Of a stretch of DNA of 64,000 nt, positions 34,074 to 42,621 are shown piece by piece. Origin of the DNA: Pandoraea vervacti (lineage in GTDB: Bacteria > Pseudomonadota > Gammaproteobacteria > Burkholderiales > Burkholderiaceae); assembly GCF_000934605.2 (NCBI RefSeq), contig NZ_CP010897.2, forward strand, positions 1,488,001 through 1,552,000, given 5' to 3'. The notes beneath the pieces were generated by a model. It was not told the origin of the DNA and made no database searches. It saw only the letters and a program-made list of their open reading frames with translations. Every line of letters begins with the position of its first letter. Position 1 is the stretch's first letter. The position numbers were made by a program, and so were the translations under genes.

Positions 34074-34893
34074 CCGGGGTGTCGGACGTGGTGTCGCGAT
34101 CGGTCTGGGGGCGCAGGGCGCCACCGTCTACGTGACGGGACGCACGACGCAGCCCGGTCGCGCGAAGCTGCCGGGAACGTTGTATGAAACGGCAGACGCG
34201 GTGAATGCCGCGGGTGGCGTTGGCATTCCGGTCATTTGCGATCATGCGTCGGACGAGGAGGTCAGGCGGCTGTTCGAGCGTGTGAACGAAGCCCATGGCG
34301 GACTCGACATTCTGGTCAACTGCGCGATTGCCATTCCGGAAGGTCTGACCGATGTTGCGCCGTTCTGGGAAAAGCCGCTTGGCATGACGGACCTGTTTGG
34401 CGTGGGCATGCGTTCGACCTATGTGGCCAGCTATTTTGCGGCGCCGCTGCTGATCGCACGCGGCGGGGGGCTGATCGTCAATATCTCGTCCGCCGGCGGC
34501 CGTTGCTACATGCACGGCCCGGCGTACGGCGCATCGAAAGCGGCCACGGACAAAATGTCATTCGACATGGCGTATGACTTTGCGCCGCATGGAGTGCACG
34601 TTGTGACGCTCTGGCCCGGTCTGGTGAAGACCGAACGAACGCTTGCGGTTTGCAATGCGGAGCCCGAGAAGTACGGGGCATGGCTCGAACATGGCGAGTC
34701 CCCGGAGTTTCAGGGCCGTGTCATCGCCGCGCTTTTCAACGCGGAAGATCGCAAGACCCGCTCCGGCAATGTCTTTTACGGGGCGGAGCTTGCTGTCGAT
34801 TACGATGTCAAGGATGTCGACGGCAAGCAGCCGCCTTCGCATCGTCCGATGCTCGGCGACCCGCCGGTTTTTTCTGCCGCTGTCGTCGAGTGA
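34036..34893 (+). CDS. SDR-family oxidoreductase
   Basis: About 285 residues. The start overlaps the end of kstD by 38 bp, preceded by CCGGAG. VVTGASRGVGRGVAIGL binds the cofactor, NCAIA stands where NNAG is usual, the Ser is in ISSAGG, and YGASKAATDKM carries the catalytic Tyr/Lys. It resembles the DHRS1-like SDR group with a longer C-terminus. The overlap with kstD implies translational coupling and a role in the same pathway. The substrate is unknown. Confidence 0.83.
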   Translation: MLKGKVCVVTGASRGVGRGVAIGLGAQGATVYVTGRTTQPGRAKLPGTLYETADAVNAAGGVGIPVICDHASDEEVRRLFERVNEAHGGLDILVNCAIAIPEGLTDVAPFWEKPLGMTDLFGVGMRSTYVASYFAAPLLIARGGGLIVNISSAGGRCYMHGPAYGASKAATDKMSFDMAYDFAPHGVHVVTLWPGLVKTERTLAVCNAEPEKYGAWLEHGESPEFQGRVIAALFNAEDRKTRSGNVFYGAELAVDYDVKDVDGKQPPSHRPMLGDPPVFSAAVVE

Positions 34894-35014
34894 TGTCAAC
34901 GGTTCGTCAGCGGAAGACGAGCGGATCGCAGCGAGATTGTCGTCTGAAGGTCGACGTATTGCGTCGGCGCGCAGCGATCAGGTAACGAGAAAACGTACGG
35001 AGACAAGGCAGATC

Positions 35015-35770
35015 ATGGGGCGTGTTCAGAATAAGGTGGTGTTGTTGACCGGGGCAGCCGGTGGGGTGGCTAAAGAGGCGGCTGCGATGCTGGCCCGGGA
35101 AGGCGCGACAGTGGTTCTCGCGGACATTGACGAAACCGCGGGCCAATCGGCTGCGCGGCAAATTGGTGAATCGGCAACCTTCTTGCGCCTGGATGTGTCG
35201 AGCGAAGCCGACTGGCAAGACGCGCTCTCCAAGGTGGTGGCGCGTTTCGGCCGTCTCGACGCGCTGGTCAACAGTGCGGCGATTTGCCGGAGCGAGTCCA
35301 TCGAGGAGACTTCACTGGAGCTCTTTCGCACGGTTTCCCGAATCAATGCCGAGGGCACGTTTCTCGGGTGCAAGCATGCCATCGCGCAGATGAAGACCAA
35401 CGGCGGCGGATCCATCGTGAATCTGTCGTCGACCGCAGCGCTTGCGGGGCATACGGGGTTATGTGCGTATTCGGCGTCCAAAGGCGCAGTGAGCGCACTC
35501 ACCCGGAACGTGGCTGCGCACTGTCGGGCGCACGGTTATCGCATCCGCTGCAACTCGATTCATCCCGCCGGCATTCGCACGGCGATGTCGGAAAAGATGC
35601 TGGCAGGCGTGGACGAAAAGTTCGTCAACTTCGACCTGAATCCGCAGTCGGGCGTTTGCGAGCCGCACGACGTTGCCCATCTGATCTTGTTTCTCGTCTC
35701 GGACGAGTCACGCTTTATCAGTGGTGCGGAGTTGCGCGTCGACAATGCCATGCTGACGTCCGTCGGCTGA
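35015..35770 (+). CDS. SDR-family oxidoreductase
   Basis: The 251-residue protein begins MGRVQNKVVLLTGAAGGVAKEAAA, a slight variant of the TGxxxGIG motif. NSAAI replaces NNAG, the Ser is in NLSSTAALAG, and YSASKGA gives the catalytic Tyr/Lys. It is most like 3-hydroxysteroid or cyclohexanol-type dehydrogenases of the classical SDR group. ATG 35015 has a CGGAGACAA site. The frame is open far upstream, but that part overlaps the previous gene and shows no family sequence. Confidence 0.83.
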   Translation: MGRVQNKVVLLTGAAGGVAKEAAAMLAREGATVVLADIDETAGQSAARQIGESATFLRLDVSSEADWQDALSKVVARFGRLDALVNSAAICRSESIEETSLELFRTVSRINAEGTFLGCKHAIAQMKTNGGGSIVNLSSTAALAGHTGLCAYSASKGAVSALTRNVAAHCRAHGYRIRCNSIHPAGIRTAMSEKMLAGVDEKFVNFDLNPQSGVCEPHDVAHLILFLVSDESRFISGAELRVDNAMLTSVG

Positions 35771-35791
35771 CATGACCCGGAGTCCGATGTC

Positions 35792-36823
35792 ATGAGCGCC
35801 CTCAAATATCATGCGTTGCGTGTCGTTTCGGTCATTGAAGAGACGGCCGACGCGAGATCTCTTGTGTTCGACGTGCCGCCCGCGCTCGCCGATACGTTCC
35901 ACTATCGTCCCGGGCAGTTCCTGACGCTGCGGCTTCCCGTCGACGGCAAGCCTATTCCTCGGTGCTATTCGCTCGCGAGTTCTCCTTCGATCGCCGAACC
36001 GCTGCGGGTCACCGTCAAGCGTGTCGCGCAGGGCGTCGGTTCCAACTGGGTCTGCGATTCAGTGCGAGAGGGCGACGAGATCGAGGTGCAGGCCCCGGCC
36101 GGTGTGTTCTGCCCGAAAGATCTGAACAGCGATTTCCTGCTGCTCGGCGGCGGTAGCGGCATCACGCCTATCTTGTCGATCCTGCGCTCGGCGCTGACCG
36201 ACGGAAGCGGCCGGATTCTCCTGGTCTATGCCAATCGGGATGAGCGTTCGATCATTTTCAAAGACGCGCTGAAGGCGCTGGCGGCGGCCCATCCGGACCG
36301 GCTGCAAGTGGTCCATTGGCTCGATACCGTGCAAGGCATCCCCTCGGTCGCGCAACTGGCGGCACTGGCGCGCGCATGGCGGCATGCGGACTGCTTCATC
36401 TGTGGGCCGTCGGCCTTTATGGACGCTGCGGTGCAAGCGCTTCAGTCGCTGGAGATCGATGCCGGGCAGGTCCATGTCGAGCGTTTCGCCTCATTGCCGG
36501 ACGAGAGCGAGTTGGGCGGCGCTGACATCCTTCCCACGCTGGATGACGGGGTCGCGCTCGAGGTCACGCTCGACGGCAAAACCCATCATCTGACGTGCGG
36601 CAAGACGGAGACCTTGCTCGACGCCATGCTCCGTGGTGGTGTCGATGCACCGTATGCCTGCCGGGCCGGGGCCTGTGCGACATGCATGTGCACCGTTGAC
36701 GCAGGCGCCGTGCGCATGAAGCACAACGATGTCCTCGACAAAAACGATCTGGCGCAAGGTTGGACGCTCGCCTGTCAGGCGATCCCGCAGAGCGGCCAGG
36801 TCGCCGTCAGGTTTCCAGAGTAG
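35792..36823 (+). CDS. kshB: KshB-like ferredoxin reductase of the 9alpha-hydroxylase
   Basis: The 343-residue protein has FAD, NAD(P) and plant-type 2Fe-2S domains in that order. Visible are the FAD motif RCYSLASSP, the nucleotide site LLGGGSGITPILSILRSAL, and the C-terminal cluster loop CRAGACATCMC with the fourth Cys in WTLACQA. This is the arrangement of KshB, which passes electrons from NADH to the Rieske oxygenase KshA, encoded at 39436. Related PaaE-type reductases share the architecture, so the partner is inferred from context. Confidence 0.86.
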   Translation: MSALKYHALRVVSVIEETADARSLVFDVPPALADTFHYRPGQFLTLRLPVDGKPIPRCYSLASSPSIAEPLRVTVKRVAQGVGSNWVCDSVREGDEIEVQAPAGVFCPKDLNSDFLLLGGGSGITPILSILRSALTDGSGRILLVYANRDERSIIFKDALKALAAAHPDRLQVVHWLDTVQGIPSVAQLAALARAWRHADCFICGPSAFMDAAVQALQSLEIDAGQVHVERFASLPDESELGGADILPTLDDGVALEVTLDGKTHHLTCGKTETLLDAMLRGGVDAPYACRAGACATCMCTVDAGAVRMKHNDVLDKNDLAQGWTLACQAIPQSGQVAVRFPE

Positions 36824-36849
36824 CTGTTGGCCCGAGCACCGGGCTTATC

Positions 36850-38451
36850 GTGAGTTACGTCATGCTGCCTTCAGTCATCACCATTCCTCGCATGCTCGCA
36901 CAGACCGTCGCCCGTTACGGGGACCAGTGCGCGATCGAAGCGGGGGGCGTTCGTCTGCGATACCGCGACCTCTACCAGCGCGCGTTGCGTGCCGCGGCGG
37001 CGCTAATTTCCCGCGGCGTCGAGCCGGGAGACCGCGTCGCCATCTGGGCGCCGAACGGTCCGGAGTGGATCATCGGCGCACTTGGCATCCATTTTTGCGG
37101 CGCGTCGCTGATTCCGATCAATACGCGCATGCGGGGCGCGGAAGTCGGATATGTGCTCGAGACGACGGGGGCCAATGTTCTGCTGAGCGCTGGCTGGTTT
37201 CTCGGCAGTTACTATCCCGACCTTCTGGGCCCGTATCGACCGGCGACATTGACGACGGTTGTCGTCATGCACGATGTCCGGCATGGCGACATCGCGTGGC
37301 ACGATTTTCTCATCGGCGGGCGGTCCATCACCGATGACGTGGTGGAAGCCCGGGCGTTGCGCGTCTCGCCCGAGGCTATCTCGGACATCATGTTCACTTC
37401 CGGGACCACAGGGCATCCCAAGGGCGTGATGACGACGCACGCCCAGAACCTGAGGGCGATCGATGGCTGGGCCGACGCCATGGCGCTTGCGCCGACCGAT
37501 CGCTATCTGATCGTCAATCCGTTCTTTCATGCCATGGGGTACAAGGCGGGCTGGCTGGCGGCGCTCACTCGCGGCGCGACGATCCTGCCCCATCGCACTT
37601 TCGACACGGCAGCCATCTTCGACGCGATCGAGCGCGAGAAAATCACGGTGTTGCCCGGCCCGCCGACGGTATTCCACAGCCTGCTCAACGACCCGAGACT
37701 CGCATCGACGGATCTGTCCAGCCTGCGTGCCACGATCACCGGATCCACCAATGTTCCGGCGGCGTTGATCGACAGAATGCGCAGCGAACTGGGCTTCAAG
37801 GTTGTCCTGACCGGCTATGGGCTGACCGAGTCGTCGGGGTTTGCGACCTTGACGCGAGCCTCCGACCCGGCGGAGATCGTCGCGAATACCTGCGGCAGGG
37901 CCATGCCCGGGGTCGAACTCCGTATTGCCGACGAACGCGGGGAGGCGGCGCCCGCCGGCGTGGCTGGCGAAGTCTGGATTCGCGGCTACAACGTCATGCA
38001 GGGATATCTGGATAATCCCGATGCCACTCGCGAAGCCATCGATGCACAAGGCTGGCTTCATACGGGCGACGTTGGCGTCATCGACGAGATGGGATATCTG
38101 AAAATCACGGATCGACTCAAGGACATGTTCATCGTCGGCGGCTTCAACTGCTATCCCGCCGAGATCGAAAGACTGGCGGCCGCGCATCCGGCCGTCTCGC
38201 AGATCGCTGTGGTCGGCGTGCCTGACGAGCGCATGGGCGAGGTGGGGCGTGCCTTCGTGGTCCTGAGGCCCAACGCAGCGTTGGACGCTGCGCAGTTCAT
38301 TACCTGGTGCCGGGCGAATATGGCGAACTACAAAGTGCCGCGTTATGTGGACTTTGTGTCGTCGTTGCCAACGAACCCTTCGGGCAAAGTGCTCAAGCGT
38401 GAGCTTCGCGAGTGGCCCGTGTCGGTCGAAAAAGCCGCGCAGCACGCGTAA
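36850..38451 (+). CDS. fadD3: FadD3-like acyl-CoA synthetase (HIP-CoA ligase)
   Basis: The protein is about 530 residues. It has the AMP-binding P-loop FTSGTTGHPKG, the GYGLTES motif, GWLHTGDVG, ITDRLKDMFIVGGFNCYPAEIE, and the catalytic Lys in PSGKVLKREL. Long stretches match FadD3, such as YLIVNPFFHAMGYKAGWLA and VLPGPPTVFHSLL. FadD3 activates the C/D-ring propionate HIP with CoA and ATP, starting the pathway encoded at 42622-55066. Start is uncertain: GTG 36850 or ATG 36862; neither has a strong ribosome-binding site. Confidence 0.87.
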   Translation: MSYVMLPSVITIPRMLAQTVARYGDQCAIEAGGVRLRYRDLYQRALRAAAALISRGVEPGDRVAIWAPNGPEWIIGALGIHFCGASLIPINTRMRGAEVGYVLETTGANVLLSAGWFLGSYYPDLLGPYRPATLTTVVVMHDVRHGDIAWHDFLIGGRSITDDVVEARALRVSPEAISDIMFTSGTTGHPKGVMTTHAQNLRAIDGWADAMALAPTDRYLIVNPFFHAMGYKAGWLAALTRGATILPHRTFDTAAIFDAIEREKITVLPGPPTVFHSLLNDPRLASTDLSSLRATITGSTNVPAALIDRMRSELGFKVVLTGYGLTESSGFATLTRASDPAEIVANTCGRAMPGVELRIADERGEAAPAGVAGEVWIRGYNVMQGYLDNPDATREAIDAQGWLHTGDVGVIDEMGYLKITDRLKDMFIVGGFNCYPAEIERLAAAHPAVSQIAVVGVPDERMGEVGRAFVVLRPNAALDAAQFITWCRANMANYKVPRYVDFVSSLPTNPSGKVLKRELREWPVSVEKAAQHA

Positions 38452-38466
38452 TCCGGAGGTTCGGGC

Positions 38467-39258
38467 ATGCGTATCGATTTGCACGGGAAGACCGCGCTGG
38501 TCACAGGCTCGACGCGGGGGATCGGCGCGGCCTGCGCGCGCCAGCTTGCGCAGTGCGGGGCGCGTCTGATCCTTCACGGACGTACGCAGACATCCGTATT
38601 GTCGGCGGTTGACGCCATGCGCTCGGCGTACCCGAGCACCGACGTATCCGGCATCGTCGGCGACGTAGCGACCGAAGCGGGCTGCCGGTCGATTTTGCCC
38701 GTACTCGACGATGTCGATGTGCTGGTGCATAACGCGGGAGTCTACGACTGGGCGCCGTTCGAGACGATCTCGGACGAGGCCTGGCTCCACATGTTCGCGA
38801 CACACGTCATGGCCGGCGTGCGCCTCTCGCGTGTCGCGCTACCGGCAATGATGCGCCGCGGCTGGGGGCGCATTGTGTTCGTTGCCTCGGATTCCGGGGT
38901 CTACATACCGCCCGACATGGTGCATTACGGGGTCAGCAAAGCCGGCGAGCTGGCCCTGATGCGCGGACTTGCCGAACTGACCAAAGGCACCGGCGTGACG
39001 GTCAATGCGGTGCTGCCCGGACCGACGGCGGTGGAAGGATCCGAGCAATTCTTCGATGACTATGCGCAACGCACCGGCATCGCACGCGATGTTGCGCAAA
39101 CGCATTTCGTGCGCGCCGCCCGTCCCACATCACTGATCGACCGGATGGCAACGGCCGACGAAGTGGCCAACCTGATCTCCTACGTGTGTTCCCCGCTTTC
39201 CTCTGCGACAAACGGCGCGGCACTCCGCGCTGAGGGGGGCGTCCTTCGCCACGTCTGA
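38467..39258 (+). CDS. SDR-family oxidoreductase
   Basis: The 263-residue protein starts after a GGAGGT site 15 bp from fadD3. LVTGSTRGIGAACARQLA is the cofactor motif, HNAG replaces NNAG, and YGVSKAGELALMRGLAELTKGTGVTVNAV contains the catalytic Tyr/Lys. It carries the longer C-terminal region seen in the SDR group with EGSEQFFDDYAQ. It ends the promoter-7 operon; promoter 8 follows 20 bp later. The substrate is unknown. Confidence 0.82.
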   Translation: MRIDLHGKTALVTGSTRGIGAACARQLAQCGARLILHGRTQTSVLSAVDAMRSAYPSTDVSGIVGDVATEAGCRSILPVLDDVDVLVHNAGVYDWAPFETISDEAWLHMFATHVMAGVRLSRVALPAMMRRGWGRIVFVASDSGVYIPPDMVHYGVSKAGELALMRGLAELTKGTGVTVNAVLPGPTAVEGSEQFFDDYAQRTGIARDVAQTHFVRAARPTSLIDRMATADEVANLISYVCSPLSSATNGAALRAEGGVLRHV

Positions 39259-39278
39259 CGTTCGTCCCGGAGGCCGTC

Positions 39279-39322
39279 TAGTCCAAAGCGACGATGTGAC
39301 GGCGCCATCTCCCGCCGAGAAT
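39279..39322 (+). promoter_or_regulatory. Catabolic-regulon promoter 8 (kshA)
   Basis: TAGTCC-AAAG-CGACGATG (39279-39296), 20 nt, then GAGAAT (39317-39322). It is the only copy with C at the first G of GGACGATG, so it may be weaker. Confidence 0.7.
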
Positions 39323-39435
39323 GCCCCTACAGGCGCATCGTCGGCGCGCACTCGCTCCTTTGCGTCGACGATGCGCTCCTCACAATACGGTCTCTGATCG
39401 CTCAGATCGGGACGAGACTCCGGGAGATTGGAACG

Positions 39436-40548
39436 ATGTCGACTGTTCAGCCTATCAATACCCTGCCCATCCAGAAGATCAAGGCGGAACCGCTTCCGGA
39501 CCGATATGCCCGTGGCTGGCACTGCCTGGGGTTAGCGCAGGCTTACAAGGACGGAAAGGCCCACACCGTCCACGCATTCGGTACGAAGCTGGTGGCCTTC
39601 GCCGGGGAAGACGGAAACATCGCGGTGCTGGATGGCTATTGTCCGCACATGGGCGCGGATCTCGGACTGGGGTGCGTCAAAGGCAATACCGTGACATGCC
39701 CATTCCACCATTGGCAATGGGGCGCCGACGGCGTGTGCAAGGACATACCTTACGCGAAGCGGATTCCGCCCAAAGCGCGCATCAAGAGCTGGCCGGTCAT
39801 GGAGCAGAACCATCTGCTCTTCGTCTGGAACGATCCGGAAGGCAACCCGCCCGATCCGCTCGTCGCCATCCCGCGAATCGAAGCGTGTTTCTCGGATCGC
39901 TGGACGCGCTGGAAGATCGAGGAATGGACGATCAACACCAACGTACGCGAGCTGGTCGACAACCTGTCCGATATGGCGCATTTCGGCCCGGTCCACGGCC
40001 AGAAGATCGATTACTTTGCCAACGTGTTCGATGGCCACATCGGCTATCAGATGGCGCGAGGCGGGCACGAGACGCTTTCCGACGGCGAACTGGTTGCCGA
40101 CGACGCCTACTTTGGCCCTGCGTATCACATCACCCGAATGAGCGCCAAAGTCGCGGGGCACACGCTCAACTCGATTCTGCTGAACTGCCACGTGCCGATC
40201 GACCAGAACCGGTTCATCCTGCGCTTCGGCGTGATCGTGGAGAAGAATCCGGAACTCTCGGACGAGCAGAACGACGCGATTGCGGATAACTACATCACGC
40301 TTACCCAGAATGCGTTTCATCAGGACGTGGTGATCTGGGATTCCAAAACACGGGTCGACAACCCCCTGCTGTGCGACGGCGATGGTCCGCTCTATCAACT
40401 GCGCGAATGGTATTCGCAGTTCTACGTTGACGCGGCCGACGTCAAGAAGCAGCAACGCAAGGTATTCGAATGGCGGCGCGAGGAGGGCAGCTGGCGCCAG
40501 CGTGACGACGTGCCGCCCGAAGCCGTCAGCGAGCTCGACCGCATTTGA
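39436..40548 (+). CDS. kshA: Rieske-type 3-ketosteroid 9alpha-hydroxylase oxygenase component
   Basis: The 370-residue protein has a Rieske [2Fe-2S] site C69-x-H71 and C88-x2-H91 (YCPHMGADLGLGCVKGN, TCPFHHWQWGADGVC) and the mononuclear iron segment DNLSDMAHFGPVHGQ. The pattern and length match KshA. It hydroxylates C9 of androsta-1,4-diene-3,17-dione, which causes ring B to open, using electrons from KshB (35792). ATG 39436 follows GGGAGATTGG. It forms its own unit between promoter 8 and a strong terminator. Confidence 0.9.
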   Translation: MSTVQPINTLPIQKIKAEPLPDRYARGWHCLGLAQAYKDGKAHTVHAFGTKLVAFAGEDGNIAVLDGYCPHMGADLGLGCVKGNTVTCPFHHWQWGADGVCKDIPYAKRIPPKARIKSWPVMEQNHLLFVWNDPEGNPPDPLVAIPRIEACFSDRWTRWKIEEWTINTNVRELVDNLSDMAHFGPVHGQKIDYFANVFDGHIGYQMARGGHETLSDGELVADDAYFGPAYHITRMSAKVAGHTLNSILLNCHVPIDQNRFILRFGVIVEKNPELSDEQNDAIADNYITLTQNAFHQDVVIWDSKTRVDNPLLCDGDGPLYQLREWYSQFYVDAADVKKQQRKVFEWRREEGSWRQRDDVPPEAVSELDRI

Positions 40549-40627
40549 GGGGCGACCGGTCGAACCCCGGTTGGGTCTCAGTGGCGACGCACAGGATTCG
40601 CGTGCAGTGACCCGAGAGCGAACAAAG

Positions 40628-40667
40628 CGGCCCGATGGCTCGGATGCGAGCCGTCGGGCCGTTTTCC
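40628..40667 (+). terminator. Rho-independent terminator after kshA
   Basis: A 15-bp stem with one T-G pair, CGGCCCGATGGCTCG / CGAGCCGTCGGGCCG, with a 4-nt loop, followed by TTTTCCTT. It insulates kshA from the hsaC promoter. Confidence 0.85.
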
Positions 40668-40715
40668 TTGGTCCCGGTGAAGCGCCGTTGGCCGTGCCTC
40701 GCCGAGGTTCGATCG

Positions 40716-40759
40716 TAGTCCCATTGGACGATGTTCCGGCGGGGGCATTCCCCGAGAAT
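40716..40759 (+). promoter_or_regulatory. Catabolic-regulon promoter 9 (hsaC and the ipd operon)
   Basis: TAGTCC-CATT-GGACGATG (40716-40733), 20 nt, then GAGAAT (40754-40759). An in-frame ATG at 40731 lies in the motif itself, so translation must start later, at 40794. Confidence 0.79.
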
Positions 40760-40793
40760 CAGGCTTACGCGATGGACATTCTTGGGAGCTTCG

Positions 40794-41702
40794 ATGATTG
40801 ATATTCGTGCACTTGCCTACGTCGTAGCAGAAGCCGCAGACCCCACCGCCTGGCGGCGGTTCGGGGAAGGCGTCGTCGGCGCCATGGCCTCGGATGCGCC
40901 GCAGGGCGGTGTCTATCTGAAGCTTGACGACCGCCCGTATCGATATCTGATCGTGCGCGGCGACCAGGACCGCTATTTCGCGTCGGGTTGGGAGGTCAAG
41001 GATCAGGACGCCTTCGACGCCGCGCGCGAAACGCTGGGCAGCGCCGGTGTGCCGGTGACGATGGCGACCGACCAGGAGCGGGCTTCCCGCCGTTTTCAGA
41101 ACATGATGTGGTTCCACGATCCGTCGGGGAACCGCCACGAAATCGTCTGGGGCGCGATATCGGATTTCGTGCGCTTCGACTCGCCGCAGAAGGTTCCCGC
41201 GTTCGTGACGGGAGACCTGGGGATGGGCCACACGGTACTTGCGGCGCCGAACTTTGACGAGACCTGGGCGTTCTTTCGCGACGTCATGGGCTTTCGCATC
41301 TCCGACATCTACAACCACCGCGCCGCGGCGGACGCGCCGATTCAGCGTCTTTACTTCACGCACTGCAACAACGGCCGCCAACACAGTCTCGCGCTGTTCG
41401 AGTCGCCCAGGCCGCCGAGCGGCTGCGTGCACGTGATGGCCGAGGTGACGTCGATGACCGAAGTCGGGCGCGCGCTCGATCGCTGCAAGGCCCACGGATT
41501 CAAGGTGATGGCCAGCCTGGGCCAACACGTCAACGACGACGTGACCTCGTTCTACATGGCGACGCCCGGCGGATTCGCGCTTGAGTACGGCTACGGAGGG
41601 CTGGTGGTCGACTGGTCGCGTCACTCGGTATTCGAGGCCACTTCCATCAGCCATTGGGGGCATGACTGGAGTCTCGGTCTTGCGACGGGCGATACCAACT
41701 AA
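40794..41702 (+). CDS. hsaC: HsaC-like extradiol dioxygenase (type I, VOC fold)
   Basis: The 302-residue two-domain VOC protein keeps the Fe(II) ligands His146 (GMGH), His197 (RQHSLA) and Glu264 (FALEYG). The second-sphere QHVNDD and SFYMATPGGF are also intact. It matches HsaC and TesB, which cleave the ring-A catechol 3,4-DHSA. The enzyme would act after HsaA. ATG 40794 has a GGGAG site. The stop codon TAA overlaps the duplicated target of an IS5-family element that separates it from ipdA. Confidence 0.9.
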   Translation: MIDIRALAYVVAEAADPTAWRRFGEGVVGAMASDAPQGGVYLKLDDRPYRYLIVRGDQDRYFASGWEVKDQDAFDAARETLGSAGVPVTMATDQERASRRFQNMMWFHDPSGNRHEIVWGAISDFVRFDSPQKVPAFVTGDLGMGHTVLAAPNFDETWAFFRDVMGFRISDIYNHRAAADAPIQRLYFTHCNNGRQHSLALFESPRPPSGCVHVMAEVTSMTEVGRALDRCKAHGFKVMASLGQHVNDDVTSFYMATPGGFALEYGYGGLVVDWSRHSVFEATSISHWGHDWSLGLATGDTN

Positions 41703-41759
41703 GAATCTCTAACAAAATGAGTTTACGGGGGCTGTTAACTCAAAGTGATTTTTGTTAAC

Positions 41760-41785
41760 CTTTGCGCAGTCATCGCTGCGCAAAG
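41760..41785 (+). other. Hairpin just before the IS5 transposase start
   Basis: Perfect 10-bp arms CTTTGCGCAG / CTGCGCAAAG with a 6-nt loop end 3 bp before the ATG at 41789. In a read-through transcript it would sequester the start region, a common way to limit transposase made from outside promoters. This role is inferred. Confidence 0.5.
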
Positions 41786-41788
41786 GAC

Positions 41789-42196
41789 ATGGCCAAACCA
41801 ATACTCGACGACGAACTGTGGGCAATCATCCAGCCACTGCTGCCGCCACCGAAGCCTCGGCGCGCCCGCTATCCCGGGCGCAAGCCGCTGGACGATCGTG
41901 CCGTGCTCACGGGCATCCTGTTCGTTCTGCAATCCGGCATCCCTTGGGAAATGCTGCCGCAGGAAATGGGCTGCGGCTCAGGCATGAGTTGCTGGCGACG
42001 GCTACATGCCTGGCAGAAGGCTGGCGTCTGGGATCGTCTGCACGAGGTACTTCTGGCCAAGCTCCGTGCGGCCGATCGCATCGACTGGTCTCGTGTAGTC
42101 GTCGATTCCTCTTCTATCCGGGCAGTGGGGTCGGGTCAAAAACAGGACCTAACCCCACAGATCGCGCGCGACCAGGTTCAAAGCACCACGTCCTGA
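41789..42196 (+). CDS. IS5-family transposase, first frame (OrfA)
   Basis: 135 residues beginning MAKPILDDELWAIIQPLLPPP, with the DUF4096-type N-terminal domain (GRKPLDDRAVLTGILFVLQSGIPWEMLPQEMG) and the first catalytic Asp in VVVDSSSIRAVG. After GSGQK the frame departs from the family and stops. A -1 slip at the A-run in TCAAAAACAG (around 42138-42145) would restore GQKTGPNPTDRARPGSKHH of the full enzyme. The start follows CAAAGGAC. Confidence 0.9.
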   Translation: MAKPILDDELWAIIQPLLPPPKPRRARYPGRKPLDDRAVLTGILFVLQSGIPWEMLPQEMGCGSGMSCWRRLHAWQKAGVWDRLHEVLLAKLRAADRIDWSRVVVDSSSIRAVGSGQKQDLTPQIARDQVQSTTS

Positions 42197-42600
42197 CCGA
42201 CGCCCAAGGCATTCCACTGTCGCTGATACTCACGGGCGCCAACCGCAACGACATTACCCAACTGCTGCCACTGATCGAGGCGATTCCTCCGATTCGAGGC
42301 AAGCGCGGTCGCCCCTTGTCTAAACCGCACATCGTTCAGGGTGATCGCGGCTACGACCACGACAAGTACCGCAAGCCCCTGCACGCCGTCGGCATCGCCA
42401 CCGAGATTGCTCGCCGCGGCGAGCCTCACGGCAGCGGTCTTGGCAAGACGCGTTGGGTTGTCGAGCGAACCATCGCGTGGCTGCACAACTTCAAGCGATT
42501 GCGAGTCCGCTTCGAGCGCCTCGCAATCATTCACGAAGCCTTCCTGAAAATGGCTGGTTGCATCATCTGCTGGCGCCATCTCAGGAAATCATTTTGTTAG
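42140..42600 (+). CDS. IS5-family transposase, second frame (OrfB)
   Basis: The frame continues the transposase from KTGPNPTDRARPGSKHHVLTD to the stop at 42600. It holds the second catalytic Asp in VQGDRGYDHDKYR and the catalytic Glu in TRWVVERTIAWLHNFKRLRVR. It has no convincing start of its own and is expected to be made by -1 frameshifting from OrfA. Its start coordinate here is approximate, at the shift site. The frame is open further upstream, but only out of phase with family sequence. Confidence 0.85.
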
Positions 42601-42621
42601 AGCTTCTAAGACGGATTCACT

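Larger units (their letters stand above)
41704..42605 (+). mobile_element. IS5-family (IS427-group) insertion sequence, about 902 bp
   Basis: Inverted repeats match in 16 of 17 positions: left AATCTCTAACAAAATGA (41704-41720), right reverse complement AAGCTCTAACAAAATGA (42605-42589). CTAAG occurs directly at both outer edges (41699-41703, 42606-42610), consistent with a target duplication of CTAA or CTAAG. Two transposase frames lie inside in the direction of the surrounding operon. It sits exactly between the hsaC stop and ipdA, leaving both coding regions whole. Confidence 0.93.

Noticed and set aside
37003..38805. 600-codon minus-strand frame opposite the FadD3-like gene
   Set aside because: It is an antisense shadow; the plus strand encodes a full acyl-CoA synthetase.
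39321..40289. 322-codon plus-strand frame overlapping kshA
   Set aside because: It is a third-position shadow of kshA with Arg-rich sequence and no domain.
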